This document shows, piece after piece, positions 6,350-15,072 of a DNA stretch of 64,000 bases. The notes beneath the pieces are model-generated. The model did no database searches and was not told where the DNA came from. It saw only the letters and a program-made list of their open reading frames with translations. Origin of the DNA: Propionicimonas sp020161015 (GTDB taxonomy: Bacteria; Actinomycetota; Actinomycetes; Propionibacteriales; Propionibacteriaceae); contig NZ_CAXWGX010000029.1 of the NCBI RefSeq assembly GCF_964266745.1, forward strand, positions 1 through 64,000, read 5' to 3'. The translations under genes and the position numbers were made by a program. Position 1 is the first letter of the stretch. The number at the start of each line of letters is the position of its first letter.

Positions 6350-7726
6350 CTATGCCGCCGGCGGGGCCGTGCCGGCGTCGATCGCGCCGGACCTCGCCGC
6401 CCGGATGAGGGTGCGGTAGTGGCCCGCCGCAGCCTTGGGGATGACCAGGCCGCGGGGGAAGTCGACGTAGAACAGCCCGTAGCGCAACTGGTAGCCGAAC
6501 GACCACTCGAAGGTGTCCATGAGCGACCAGTGGAAGTAGGCCTCGACCCGTGCGCCCTGGTCGATCGCGTTCCCCATGGCGGCGAGGTAGCCGTCGAGGA
6601 AGCTCACCCGCTCGACGTCGTTGCAGCTCCCGTCCGGGCCCAGGTAGTCCCACAGCCCGATGCCGTTCTCCGTCACCCAGATGGGTAGGTCCGGCGCGCG
6701 GCGCGCCACCCTGAGCAGCACGCGCGTGAAGCCGTCCGGACGGACCGCGACCCCGTTCCCGCTGCGCGGCTCGCCCACCGGGAGCTTCTCGATGCCTCGC
6801 ACGACGATGTCGGTGCCAGGACTGGCCGCGCGAACGACGTTGTGCTCGTAATAGTTCACCCCGAGGAAGTCCAGGGGCACGGCGATCGCGGCGACGTCGA
6901 TGCCGTCCAGCGCCGCAGCCAGGGCCTCCGCCCCGAAGTAGGCGGCGGCATCGTCGGGCACCGTGCCGTCGAGGACGGCGTCCAGGAACAGGCGGTTCTC
7001 CACCAGGTCGGCCCGCTGGACGGCCGCGAGGTCGGCAGCGGTCGGACCGGCCGGCTCGAGGTCGGAGAGGTTCATCGCCATCCCGACCCGGGCGGACGGG
7101 GCCTCGGCCCGCAGCGTCCGCACCGCGTGCCCGTGGGCGTGCAGCTGGACGTAGGCCGCGCGCAGCGCGGTCGCCTCGTCCTGCACGCCAGGCGCGTGCA
7201 GCCCGGAGAGGTGCCCGTGGAACGCTGCGCAGAACGGCTCGTTGATGGTGATCCAGTCCCCGACGAGGTCGCCGAACTCCCTCACCGCGACCCCGACGAA
7301 GTGGTTGAACGCCTCCGCCGTGGCCACCTGGGTCCACCCGCCCCGGTCCTGCAGCCACTGCGGCAGGTCCCAGTGGTAGAGCGTCACCGCCGGCGTGATC
7401 CCCCTGGCCAGCAGCCCCGTGAGCACACGGCGGTAGTACGCCACCCCGGCCGGGTTGGTCGTGCCGTCCGGGCCGGTGATGACCCGGCACCACGCGACGG
7501 AGAGGCGGTAGGTGTCCAGCTCCAGCCACGCAGCCGCATCGAGCATCGCGTCCGGGTTGTGGTAGATGTTCGCCGCGACCGCCCCGGTGTCGCCGCGGAC
7601 GACGGCCTTCGGCCTGGCGGCGAAGGTGTCCCAGATGCTCGGGCAGCGCCCGTCGTCGGCCACCCCACCTTCGACCTGGTAGGCGGCCGTCGCGCTGCCC
7701 CAGCGGACGGCGTCGAGTGTGTTCAT
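6350..7726 (-). CDS. GH1 family beta-glucosidase
   Basis: A 458-residue cytoplasmic glycoside hydrolase family 1 enzyme, probably cleaving imported beta-glucosides or phospho-free disaccharides such as cellobiose. The N-terminal signature is WGSATAAYQVEGG. The acid/base is E163 in TINEP and the nucleophile is E353 in VTENG. The region after the first strand (AANIYHNPDAMLDAAAWLEL) departs from the usual DHYHRY..D pattern, which may change the -1 subsite. There is no signal peptide. It is the last gene of the ROK/ABC operon, 31 nt after the second permease stop. Confidence 0.9.
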   Translation of the reverse strand: MNTLDAVRWGSATAAYQVEGGVADDGRCPSIWDTFAARPKAVVRGDTGAVAANIYHNPDAMLDAAAWLELDTYRLSVAWCRVITGPDGTTNPAGVAYYRRVLTGLLARGITPAVTLYHWDLPQWLQDRGGWTQVATAEAFNHFVGVAVREFGDLVGDWITINEPFCAAFHGHLSGLHAPGVQDEATALRAAYVQLHAHGHAVRTLRAEAPSARVGMAMNLSDLEPAGPTAADLAAVQRADLVENRLFLDAVLDGTVPDDAAAYFGAEALAAALDGIDVAAIAVPLDFLGVNYYEHNVVRAASPGTDIVVRGIEKLPVGEPRSGNGVAVRPDGFTRVLLRVARRAPDLPIWVTENGIGLWDYLGPDGSCNDVERVSFLDGYLAAMGNAIDQGARVEAYFHWSLMDTFEWSFGYQLRYGLFYVDFPRGLVIPKAAAGHYRTLIRAARSGAIDAGTAPPAA

Positions 7727-7757
7727 GGTGGTTCTCCTGACTGCGGGGATGTCGGGC

Positions 7758-8594
7758 TCAGTAGCCCGTGCGGAGCCCGCGCAGCAGGTAGCGCTGCAGC
7801 GCGAAGCAGAGGACGACGGCGGGGAGGGTGAGGACGATGCCGCCGGCCATCAACTCGCCCCAGTAGATCTTGTAGCCGGTCTGCATCTGCAGCAGGCTCG
7901 AGGTCAGCGGCATGACCTCGTCGTCGGTGATGAAGGTCATGGGGAAGAGCAGGTCGGTCCAGCCGGCGAGGAAGCTGAACAGGACCGCCGTCATGATGCC
8001 TGGACGCGCCAGCGGGAGCACGATCCGGAAGAACACCGCGAAGGGGGAGAGCCCGTCGAGCTCTGCGGCCTCCTCGATCTCGCGGGGGACGGTCTCGAAG
8101 AACGGCTTGAGGATCCAGACGACGAACGGGAGGTTCAGCACGGTGACCCCGACGATCACCCCGGTCACCGAGTTCAGCAGCCCGAGGGTCTGCATGATCA
8201 CGTACAGGGGGACGACCAGGGCCGCGGGCGTCACCATCCGGGCGACCATCAGCAGCGCGAGCGCGAGCCCGCTTCCCCGCCACGGGTACCGGGCGAACCC
8301 GTACGCGGCGAGACCGCCGACCACCACGCTGACCACCACCGTCACGACCGCGATCACCGTCGAGTTCACGAAGGACGTGCCGAAGTGGAACCGGGTGAAC
8401 AGGTTCGCGTAGTGGTCGACGGTGAACGCCGCGGGCCACGCCAGCGGGGTCCTGCTGAAGATCGCGGAGTCGGGCTTGACCGAGGTGAAGGCCATCCACA
8501 ACATGGGCAGCAGCATCAGGACGGCGACGACGGTCAGCACCAGCGCGGAGGCGTTCACGCCGAGCCGCTTCCTGGCGGCGTAGGACAGGGTCAT
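7758..8594 (-). CDS. Sugar ABC permease, MalG/CUT1 type
   Basis: A 278-residue inner-membrane permease with about six helices. The N-terminal helix is VLTVVAVLMLLPMLWMAFTS. The EAA loop is EIEEAAELDGLSPFAVFFRI, the site that contacts the ATPase. Length and layout are those of the second permease of carbohydrate-uptake-1 importers. Its ATG overlaps the stop of the first permease (ATGA). No ATPase gene is present in this operon, so a shared MsiK-like ATPase elsewhere in the genome probably energises it, as in many actinobacteria. Confidence 0.9.
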   Translation of the reverse strand: MTLSYAARKRLGVNASALVLTVVAVLMLLPMLWMAFTSVKPDSAIFSRTPLAWPAAFTVDHYANLFTRFHFGTSFVNSTVIAVVTVVVSVVVGGLAAYGFARYPWRGSGLALALLMVARMVTPAALVVPLYVIMQTLGLLNSVTGVIVGVTVLNLPFVVWILKPFFETVPREIEEAAELDGLSPFAVFFRIVLPLARPGIMTAVLFSFLAGWTDLLFPMTFITDDEVMPLTSSLLQMQTGYKIYWGELMAGGIVLTLPAVVLCFALQRYLLRGLRTGY

Positions 8595-9559
8595 GAGGCC
8601 CGCCTCCGCTGGGTGAAGAGAAGAGCACCGCCGAACACGAGCGAGATGGCGAGCGCGGTGATGGCCTGCGCGGCGGCGCTGCCGAAGTCGAGGTGGGTGA
8701 AGGCGGTGCGCCAGATCAGCAGCGGGAAGACGCGGGTGGCGTCGCCCGGGCCGCCGCCGGTGGTGGCGAAGACGGTGTCGAAGACCTTCGTGAACGCGTC
8801 CACGGCGCGGAAGGCCGCGGTGATGACCATCACCGGGAGCACGGACGGCAGCGTGATGGAGAACAGCTGGCGGACGGCTCCCGCACCGTCGAGCTCCGCG
8901 GCCTCGTACTGCGACGGCTCGATCGACATGACGGCCGCCAGCATCACGAAGAGGACGAACGGCATCATCTTCCACGAGTCGATGACCACGATCGAGAGCA
9001 TCGGGTAGCTGACCAGCCAGGTCGTGTGGGTGCCCAGCAGCGCGTTGACCGCGCCGAATTGCGCGTCCAGGACCATCCGCCAGGCATAGGCGCCGGCCAC
9101 GGCAGGGACGGCGAACGGGATGATGTAGGCCGAGCCGAGCACCCGGGCCGCGAGCCGCGACCCCCGTCCCCTGGCACCGAGCATGACGTTGGCGAGGAGG
9201 ACCGCGCACGTCGTGCCGATGACGATCTCGAGCAGCACAGAGGCGACGGTGAATTGCAGCGTCACCGCCAGCGAGTTCGCCACCGTCGAATCGGTGAACA
9301 GGCGGACGTAGTTGTCGAGCCCCGCCCAGGTGACCGCCGAGGAGGACAGGGGCCGGTAGGTGCTGAACGACAGGTAGAGCAGGTAGAGCAACGGGTAGGC
9401 CAGGATCGCCCCGACCACGACGAGCGCCGGCAGTGTGAAGGCCACCCCGATCCGGCTCCGGCGCGAGGACGTTCGGGCGCCCGGCCGACGGACGGCGGCG
9501 ACCCCGGACGGGGAGGCGGCGTACGCCTCCCCGTCCAGCGCGCTGGCGGGCACGGTCAC
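8591..9559 (-). CDS. Sugar ABC permease, MalF/CUT1 type
   Basis: A 322-residue permease. A hydrophilic N-terminus of about 40 residues precedes six membrane helices, the first being VAFTLPALVVVGAILAYPLL. The EAA loop reads EAAELDGAGAVRQLFSITLP. The GTG at 9557-9559 overlaps the stop of the binding-protein gene (GTGA). With the downstream permease it forms the membrane channel of a sugar importer. Substrate is inferred as a beta-glucoside from the flanking GH1 and GH3 genes. Confidence 0.9.
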   Translation of the reverse strand: MTVPASALDGEAYAASPSGVAAVRRPGARTSSRRSRIGVAFTLPALVVVGAILAYPLLYLLYLSFSTYRPLSSSAVTWAGLDNYVRLFTDSTVANSLAVTLQFTVASVLLEIVIGTTCAVLLANVMLGARGRGSRLAARVLGSAYIIPFAVPAVAGAYAWRMVLDAQFGAVNALLGTHTTWLVSYPMLSIVVIDSWKMMPFVLFVMLAAVMSIEPSQYEAAELDGAGAVRQLFSITLPSVLPVMVITAAFRAVDAFTKVFDTVFATTGGGPGDATRVFPLLIWRTAFTHLDFGSAAAQAITALAISLVFGGALLFTQRRRAS

Positions 9560-10866
9560 TCGATCGCCTTGCGTCCGGCGAACTTCTCGTTCTGCAGCCA
9601 GGCCGCCGCCTCGGCAGCGGTCATCTTCCCCGAGTTCACCTTGGCGATGGCCTCGGAGACGCCGGAACTGAGCTCCCCTGCCCACGTCGTGTGGTTGTAG
9701 GTCAGGCGACCCGCCACCGACTTCAGCATCGGGAGCTCCGGCAGCGCCGCAGCGAAGTCCGCGGATTCCTGCTGCGAGGTCAGGACCGGCAGGTTCCCGG
9801 TCTGCGTGGCCTCGGCGAGCTGGAACTCGTCGCTGAGCATCCACGCGATGAACGCGCCGGCGGCGTCGGGGTTGGGCGCCTTCTCCGGGATGGTGGCCAG
9901 CATCGAGCCGAGGTGCGTCTTCACGCCCGCGGGCGGCGCCATGGCGAGGCGGTCGCCCATGTCGGCCCCCAGCGTCCGCCAGGCGTACAGCCAGTTCTGG
10001 TAGATGGCGATCGAGCCGGCCTTCATCTGGTTGTCGCAGTCGAAGAAGCTCAGCGACTCCCACCCCGGCGCGCTCAGCGACGTCAGCTTCTTGATGTACT
10101 CCAGCGACTTGACCTGCTGCGGCGTGTTCAGGGTGAGCTCGCCGGTGGACAGGTCGCCGTAGTTCGCGTCCTGGCCGTAGGTGAAGTAGGTGTTGTCGAG
10201 GAAGATCGACCAGTCGACGCCGCCGAGGCAGGTGCCGTAGAGGCCCTTGTCGGGACGGTTGAAGAAGGTGGCGATGTCGACCAGCTCGTCGAAGGTGGTC
10301 GGCGCGGCCAGGTCGCGTCCGTACTTGGCCTTGAACGCTGCCTGCTCCTTGGGGTCGGAGAACAGGTCCGCGCGGTAGAGGGTGACCGGGAAGTTGTAGT
10401 ACTGCGGCGCACCGACGAAGGCGCCGGCCTGGGTGGTGAACAGCTCGTGGTTGGCAACCTTGTCGACGACGTCCTTGCCGAGGTACGGCGTGAGGTCGCG
10501 CGCGTGCGCGTGGGTGAGCATCCACTCGGCGTCGTCACCGCCGCCGAGGAACACGACGTCGTAGGTGCCGGCGTCCTGCGCGAGTTCAGCGACCTTGCGC
10601 TGGCCCCACACGTCGCGGGCGACCTTGTCGACCTTGACCGTGATGCCGGATTTCGTGGTGAATGCTGCGGACTCGCCGGCGAGCGAGTCGGTCTCGGGGC
10701 CCTCTACCGCGAGCACGCGGATCTGGCCGGACGGAGCGCTCCCGCTGGTGGCGGGGGTGGTGCCGGGGGCGGCGGCGGTGGTGGTACAGCCCGCGAGCAG
10801 TGCGAGCGAGATGCTCGTCACTGCTGCACCCGTCATGACAGGCCGGGCATGAGGACGGTGGATCAT
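9556..10866 (-). CDS. Sugar-binding lipoprotein of the ABC importer
   Basis: A 436-residue extracellular solute-binding protein family 1 member. The lipobox LLAGC (Cys at about 27) follows a signal sequence with arginines, and a Thr/Ala/Ser-rich linker leads to the mature domain (GQIRVLAVEGPETDSL). It probably sits on the outer face of the membrane and delivers oligosaccharide to the two permeases encoded next. It follows the ROK regulator gene by 37 nt and starts the transporter part of the operon. Confidence 0.9.
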   Translation of the reverse strand: MIHRPHARPVMTGAAVTSISLALLAGCTTTAAAPGTTPATSGSAPSGQIRVLAVEGPETDSLAGESAAFTTKSGITVKVDKVARDVWGQRKVAELAQDAGTYDVVFLGGGDDAEWMLTHAHARDLTPYLGKDVVDKVANHELFTTQAGAFVGAPQYYNFPVTLYRADLFSDPKEQAAFKAKYGRDLAAPTTFDELVDIATFFNRPDKGLYGTCLGGVDWSIFLDNTYFTYGQDANYGDLSTGELTLNTPQQVKSLEYIKKLTSLSAPGWESLSFFDCDNQMKAGSIAIYQNWLYAWRTLGADMGDRLAMAPPAGVKTHLGSMLATIPEKAPNPDAAGAFIAWMLSDEFQLAEATQTGNLPVLTSQQESADFAAALPELPMLKSVAGRLTYNHTTWAGELSSGVSEAIAKVNSGKMTAAEAAAWLQNEKFAGRKAIE

Positions 10867-10903
10867 GGTTCTCCTCGTTGAGTGTTGTGGTGCGGGACGG
10901 CGG

Positions 10904-12181
10904 CTAGGCGCCGTCGAGTGCGGTGGGCGCGTGGCGGGCCCGGGTCGCGGAGCGCGACTCCTCTCTGGCTGGGCTTGAGTTCAAGCGGTGGTCGGGTACC
11001 AACCCGGACTCGATGAAGAGGTCCACCGGGAGGGTCGCCGCGCCGAGTGCGACGGCGTTGACCCCCAGTCGGGATCGCTCCACCACGGCCTGTTCGCCGG
11101 GCTGCTTGAGGGAGAAGCGGCGCACGGCTGCGCTCAGCTCCTCGGGGTGGTCCCGGGCGATCAGGTCGCCGAACCAGCCGCCGACGATGATCTTCTCCGG
11201 GTTGTAGAGGTTCACGAGGTTGGCCAGGGCGAGGCCCAGGTGTTCGATCGCGGCGGCCACCGCGCGCTGCGCGGCGGCGTCGCCGTCACGGTAGGCGGCC
11301 AGCAGCGCGTCGACGCCCTCCGGCTCGCGTCCGGTGTACTCGTCGCGGCCACGCCAGCTGCGCAGGACGGCGGAGGCGCCCACGATGGCCTCGACGCAGC
11401 CGGCCGATCCGCAGCGGCACGCGGGGCCGTCCAGGCTGATCTTCGTGTGGCCCCACTCGCCGGCGCTGCTGCTCGCACCGCGGTAGAGCCGTCCGTTGGT
11501 GATGATCCCGGCACCGGCTCCGTCGCCGATGAGGGCGACGATCGCGTGCTCCACGCCCCGTGCCGATCCGTACCAGGACTCGGCCTGGGTCGTCGTCTTG
11601 GCGCCGTTGTCGACCAGCACCGGCAGTCCGAGCGTCTCCTCCAGCCAGGCGAACACGGCGGTGTCCCAGCCGATCACGTCCGCGTGCACCACGGCGGACG
11701 GCGTGGCGGGGTGCTCGACCACGCCGGGCACCCCGAGCCCGAGCCCGATGACCTGCGCCGCGTCGACCCCGGTCTCGGCCAGGAGCTCCGTCACGTGCGC
11801 GGCGAGGATCTCCCCCACCCGGGACGGGTTGATCCGGCGCCCCGGGAACGGGGTCGTCCGCTGGGCGAGCCGCTCGAGGGTGAGACCGAAGATCGCCGTC
11901 GTCACCTGCGTCTCGCTGACGTCGGCGCCGAGGACGTAGGCGGCCGCCGGGTCCACGTGGAGCAGGACGCGGCGCCGGCCGCCGGCCGAGTCGAGGAAGC
12001 CCGCCTCGCGAACGGTCCCCTCCTCGATCAGCTCGGTGACCACGCTCGTGACGGTCGCCGGAGACAGGCCGGTGGTGGCGCCGAGGTCGCTCCGGGAGGT
12101 CTCACCCATCAGCACCAGCTCGCGCAGCAGCATCGCGCGGTTGCTGCGCCGCACATCTTTCACCGATGCTTTCTTCGCCAT
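10904..12181 (-). CDS. ROK-family transcriptional regulator
   Basis: A 425-residue regulator. An N-terminal winged helix (LLRELVLMGETSRSDLGATT, then GLSPATVTSVV) is joined to a ROK sugar-binding domain. The ATP/sugar motif is GDGAGAGIITNGRLYRG and the zinc motif CRCGSAGCVEA is intact. The C-terminal extension (about 30 residues) is polar. It lies between the divergent GH3 gene and the importer genes on the same strand as the latter, so it is likely the local repressor released by a glucoside or glucose. Confidence 0.9.
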   Translation of the reverse strand: MAKKASVKDVRRSNRAMLLRELVLMGETSRSDLGATTGLSPATVTSVVTELIEEGTVREAGFLDSAGGRRRVLLHVDPAAAYVLGADVSETQVTTAIFGLTLERLAQRTTPFPGRRINPSRVGEILAAHVTELLAETGVDAAQVIGLGLGVPGVVEHPATPSAVVHADVIGWDTAVFAWLEETLGLPVLVDNGAKTTTQAESWYGSARGVEHAIVALIGDGAGAGIITNGRLYRGASSSAGEWGHTKISLDGPACRCGSAGCVEAIVGASAVLRSWRGRDEYTGREPEGVDALLAAYRDGDAAAQRAVAAAIEHLGLALANLVNLYNPEKIIVGGWFGDLIARDHPEELSAAVRRFSLKQPGEQAVVERSRLGVNAVALGAATLPVDLFIESGLVPDHRLNSSPAREESRSATRARHAPTALDGA

Positions 12182-12265
12182 GGCTTCCCTTCGTTCGCAC
12201 CTTAGTTTAAGTTACGAAATAAGCCTGTCAAGAGCCATCCCACCAACTCCGGGAGAGGGAGTCAG
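12182..12265. promoter_or_regulatory. Divergent promoter region between ROK operon and GH3 gene
   Basis: An 84-nt spacer between the ROK and GH3 starts. It contains an A/T-rich stretch at 12201-12223 that stands out from the G+C-rich surroundings and has outer inverted ends CTTA/TAAG around TTTAAGTTACGAAA. Such A/T-rich imperfect palindromes are common ROK operators. A GAGAGGGAG Shine-Dalgarno precedes the GH3 ATG. Confidence 0.45.
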
Positions 12266-14563
12266 ATGACCACAGGGCCGCTGCGCAACGACCACCTCGA
12301 TGCATCGCTGCCGGCGCACGAGCGCGTGGAGTCCCTGCTCGCGCAGATGACGGTCGAGGAGAAGGCCGGCCAGATGATGCAGCTCGACGCACGGGGCGAC
12401 ATCGAGGACGCCGTGCTCCGGCTGCGGGCCGGGTCACTCCTGCACTCCTCTCCCGACCACGTCCGCCGTGCGCAGCACCTCGTCCGCCGGACCCGCCTCC
12501 GCATCCCCCTCCTCATCGCCGACGACTGCATCCACGGCCACTCGTTCTACGAGGGCGCGACGATCTTCCCCACCCAGCTCGGCATGGCCTCGACCTGGGA
12601 CCCGGCGCTTCTGGAGCGGGTGGCCCGAGCCACCGCGGAGGAGGTCGCCGCGACCGGGGTCCACTGGACCTTCTCCCCCGTCCTGTGCATCGCGCGCGAC
12701 CTCCGCTGGGGCCGGGTCGGGGAGACGTTCGGCGAGGATCCCCACCTGATCGGCGCGCTCGGGGCCGCGATGGTGCGCGGCTACCAGGGCGACGGCCTCG
12801 GCGACCCGACAGCGATCCTGGCGACGGCCAAGCACTTCGCCGGCTACTCCGAGACCCAGGGAGGTCGCGACGCCAGCGAGGCCGACATCTCCCGGCGGAA
12901 GCTCCGATCCTGGTTCCTGCCCCCCTTCCAGCGCGTCGCGCAGGAGGGCTGCCGGACCTTCATGCTGGGGTACCAGACGATGGACGGCGTGCCGACCACG
13001 GTGAACGAGTGGCTCCTCCACGACGTCCTGCGTGAGGAGTGGGGCTATCGCGGAGCGCTGGTCACCGACTGGGACAACGTCGGGCGGATGGTCTGGGAGC
13101 AGCGCGTCCAGCCCGACTACGCCGCGGCCTCGGCCGCCGCGGTGCGGGCCGGCAACGACCTGATCATGGCAACACCGGGCTTCTTCGACGGCGTGCTCGA
13201 CGCGATCGGCCGCGGCCTGCTTTCCGAGGAGGAACTCGACGACGCGGTCCGCCACATCCTCACCCTCAAGTTCGAGCTGGGGCTGTTCGAGGACCCACGC
13301 ACCCCAGACGACGAGCGCATCGCCACCACCGTCGGCGCCGGCCGCCACCGCGACCTCAACCGCGAGGTCGCGCGCCGCTCGCTCGTGCTCCTCCGCAACG
13401 ACGGCGTGCTCCCCCTCCACCCGCAGCAACCGCTGCGGGTGGCGGTGGTGGGAGCACTCGCCGACGATGCGCAGACCCAGCTGGGCGACTGGGCGGGGAG
13501 CTCGGGCCAGGTCGACTGGATGCCGGACGGGCATCCGCGCGCCCTGATCACGACGGTCCTGGACGGGTTCCGGCTGCTGTCCCCGCCCGGCTCGACCGTC
13601 ACCTACGCCCATGGCGGCGACATCCTCGAGTTCGCTCCCGACCCCCTCGGCCCGGTGCAGCCGGACGGCCAGCCGCGTCCGCCGATCGCGCTCTCCCGCC
13701 GGCCGGACGCGGGCGCGATCGCAGAGGCGACCCGGGCCGCCGCCGGCGCGGACGTCGTGGTGGCGGTCGTCGGCGACCTGATCGACCTCGCCGGCGAGTG
13801 CAGGTCCACGGCGACGCTGGACCTGCTCGGCGGCCAGCGGGAGCTCCTCGAGGCCGTGGTGTCCACCGGGACGCCGGTCATCGTCGTGCTCCTGGCGTCC
13901 AAGCCGCTGGTGCTGCCGCCCGTGGTCGATCAGGCGGCCGGCCTGGTCTGGGCGGCCAGCCCGGGCATGGAGGGCGGCCGGGCGATCGCCGAACTGGTGT
14001 TCGGCCTGGTCGAGCCTCGCGGGCGTCTGCCGATCTCGTTCCCGCGCCACGTCGGCCAGCAGCCGACCTACTACAACCAGGTCCGCGGCCAGCACGGCCA
14101 TCGGTACGCCGACCTCACCCAGGACCCCGCCTTCGTCTTCGGCGAGGGACTCACCTACGGCGACGTGCGCTACGAGGAGGTGTGGGTCGAGCGGACCGAA
14201 CTCTCGCCCCGGGACACGGTCCGGATCCGTGCACGGGTCCGCAACGTCGGCGCCCGCGATGCGACAGAGGTCGTCCAGGCCTACGTCCGCGACACCGTCA
14301 CCTCCGCCAGCTGGGCCGACCGCGAGCTGAAGGCGTTCACCCACGTCGCGATCCCTGCAGGAACGGCCGTCGAGGTCGGACTGGAAGTCCCCGTCGCGGA
14401 GTGCACGATCGTCGACCGCCACGGACGCCGCGTCGTCGAGCCGGGTGACTTCGACGTCCTCGTCGGCCCGTCCTCGCGCCTGGAGCACCTCACCGGGGTC
14501 CGCTTCCGCGTCACCTGGGACGCCGCGGGCGACTCACTCCAGCCTGAGCAGCCACCCGCGTAG
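12266..14563 (+). CDS. GH3 family beta-glucosidase
   Basis: A 765-residue glycoside hydrolase family 3 enzyme without signal peptide. The TIM-barrel domain holds LLIADDCIHG (about 83-91), GRVGETFGEDP, the substrate-binding K189-H190, and nucleophile D268 in ALVTDWDN. The alpha/beta domain (about 380-590) includes the usual acid/base region. A fibronectin-III-like domain ends the protein (FGEGLTYGDVRYEE onward). The divergent gene order with a ROK-regulated importer and GH1 suggests intracellular hydrolysis of imported beta-glucosides. Its 3' end overlaps the convergent MarR gene by 30 nt. Confidence 0.92.
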   Translation: MTTGPLRNDHLDASLPAHERVESLLAQMTVEEKAGQMMQLDARGDIEDAVLRLRAGSLLHSSPDHVRRAQHLVRRTRLRIPLLIADDCIHGHSFYEGATIFPTQLGMASTWDPALLERVARATAEEVAATGVHWTFSPVLCIARDLRWGRVGETFGEDPHLIGALGAAMVRGYQGDGLGDPTAILATAKHFAGYSETQGGRDASEADISRRKLRSWFLPPFQRVAQEGCRTFMLGYQTMDGVPTTVNEWLLHDVLREEWGYRGALVTDWDNVGRMVWEQRVQPDYAAASAAAVRAGNDLIMATPGFFDGVLDAIGRGLLSEEELDDAVRHILTLKFELGLFEDPRTPDDERIATTVGAGRHRDLNREVARRSLVLLRNDGVLPLHPQQPLRVAVVGALADDAQTQLGDWAGSSGQVDWMPDGHPRALITTVLDGFRLLSPPGSTVTYAHGGDILEFAPDPLGPVQPDGQPRPPIALSRRPDAGAIAEATRAAAGADVVVAVVGDLIDLAGECRSTATLDLLGGQRELLEAVVSTGTPVIVVLLASKPLVLPPVVDQAAGLVWAASPGMEGGRAIAELVFGLVEPRGRLPISFPRHVGQQPTYYNQVRGQHGHRYADLTQDPAFVFGEGLTYGDVRYEEVWVERTELSPRDTVRIRARVRNVGARDATEVVQAYVRDTVTSASWADRELKAFTHVAIPAGTAVEVGLEVPVAECTIVDRHGRRVVEPGDFDVLVGPSSRLEHLTGVRFRVTWDAAGDSLQPEQPPA

Positions 14564-15025
14564 CAGCCCCTCGAGCTGCGCGCGCTCCTCAGGGCTCAGG
14601 ACGGAGACGAGGCGGGCCTCGTTCCGCATGTGCTCGGTGAAGGCCTCGTCGATCACCCGCAGGCCGGCGTCGGTGAGGCCGACGATCCGTCCGCGCGCGT
14701 CCGCGGCGTTCCCGCGCCGCGCCACCAGGCCCGACTCCTCGAGCCGGTCGATGCGCTTGGTGATCGCCCCGGTGGTGACCATGGTGTGCCGGGCGAGCTC
14801 CCCGGGCGCCAGCTCGTACGGCGCCCCCTGGCGACGCAGCGCGGCCAGGACGTCGAACTCGCCCTCGCCGAGGCCGTAGCGGCGGTAGGTCTTGATGACC
14901 TCCTCGCGCAACCGGTCGCCGAGCCGGTGCAGCCGGCCGATCACGCCGGCGGGGCTGACGTCGAGGTCGGGACGCTCGAGGCGCCACTGCTCCTGGATGC
15001 GGTCGACGTGGTCGTTCTCGGACAT
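14534..15025 (-). CDS. MarR-family repressor
   Basis: A 163-residue winged-helix regulator: EFDVLAALRRQGAPYELAPG, then LARHTMVTTGAITKRIDRLE (recognition helix) and the wing GLVARRGNAADARGRIVGLT, flanked by dimerisation helices. The ATG at 15023-15025 faces the EamA transporter start only 39 nt away, across two palindromes. It is therefore very likely the repressor of that transporter and of itself. The 3' end overlaps the GH3 gene tail-to-tail. Confidence 0.9.
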   Translation of the reverse strand: MSENDHVDRIQEQWRLERPDLDVSPAGVIGRLHRLGDRLREEVIKTYRRYGLGEGEFDVLAALRRQGAPYELAPGELARHTMVTTGAITKRIDRLEESGLVARRGNAADARGRIVGLTDAGLRVIDEAFTEHMRNEARLVSVLSPEERAQLEGLLRGWLLRLE

Positions 15026-15030
15026 GCGGG

Positions 15031-15072
15031 AATAATACCTTCCACGGAAGGCATTATTGCTTCCATGGAAGC
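15031..15072. promoter_or_regulatory. Twin MarR operators, one over the EamA start codon
   Basis: Site 1 (15031-15058): AATAATACCTTCC, AC, GGAAGGCATTATT, with 12 of 13 base pairs matching. Site 2 (15059-15072): GCTTCCATGGAAGC, a perfect palindrome that contains the EamA ATG. Both share the core TTCCAYGGAA and abut directly. The A/T-rich arms of site 1 probably hold the -10 elements of both promoters. Confidence 0.75.
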
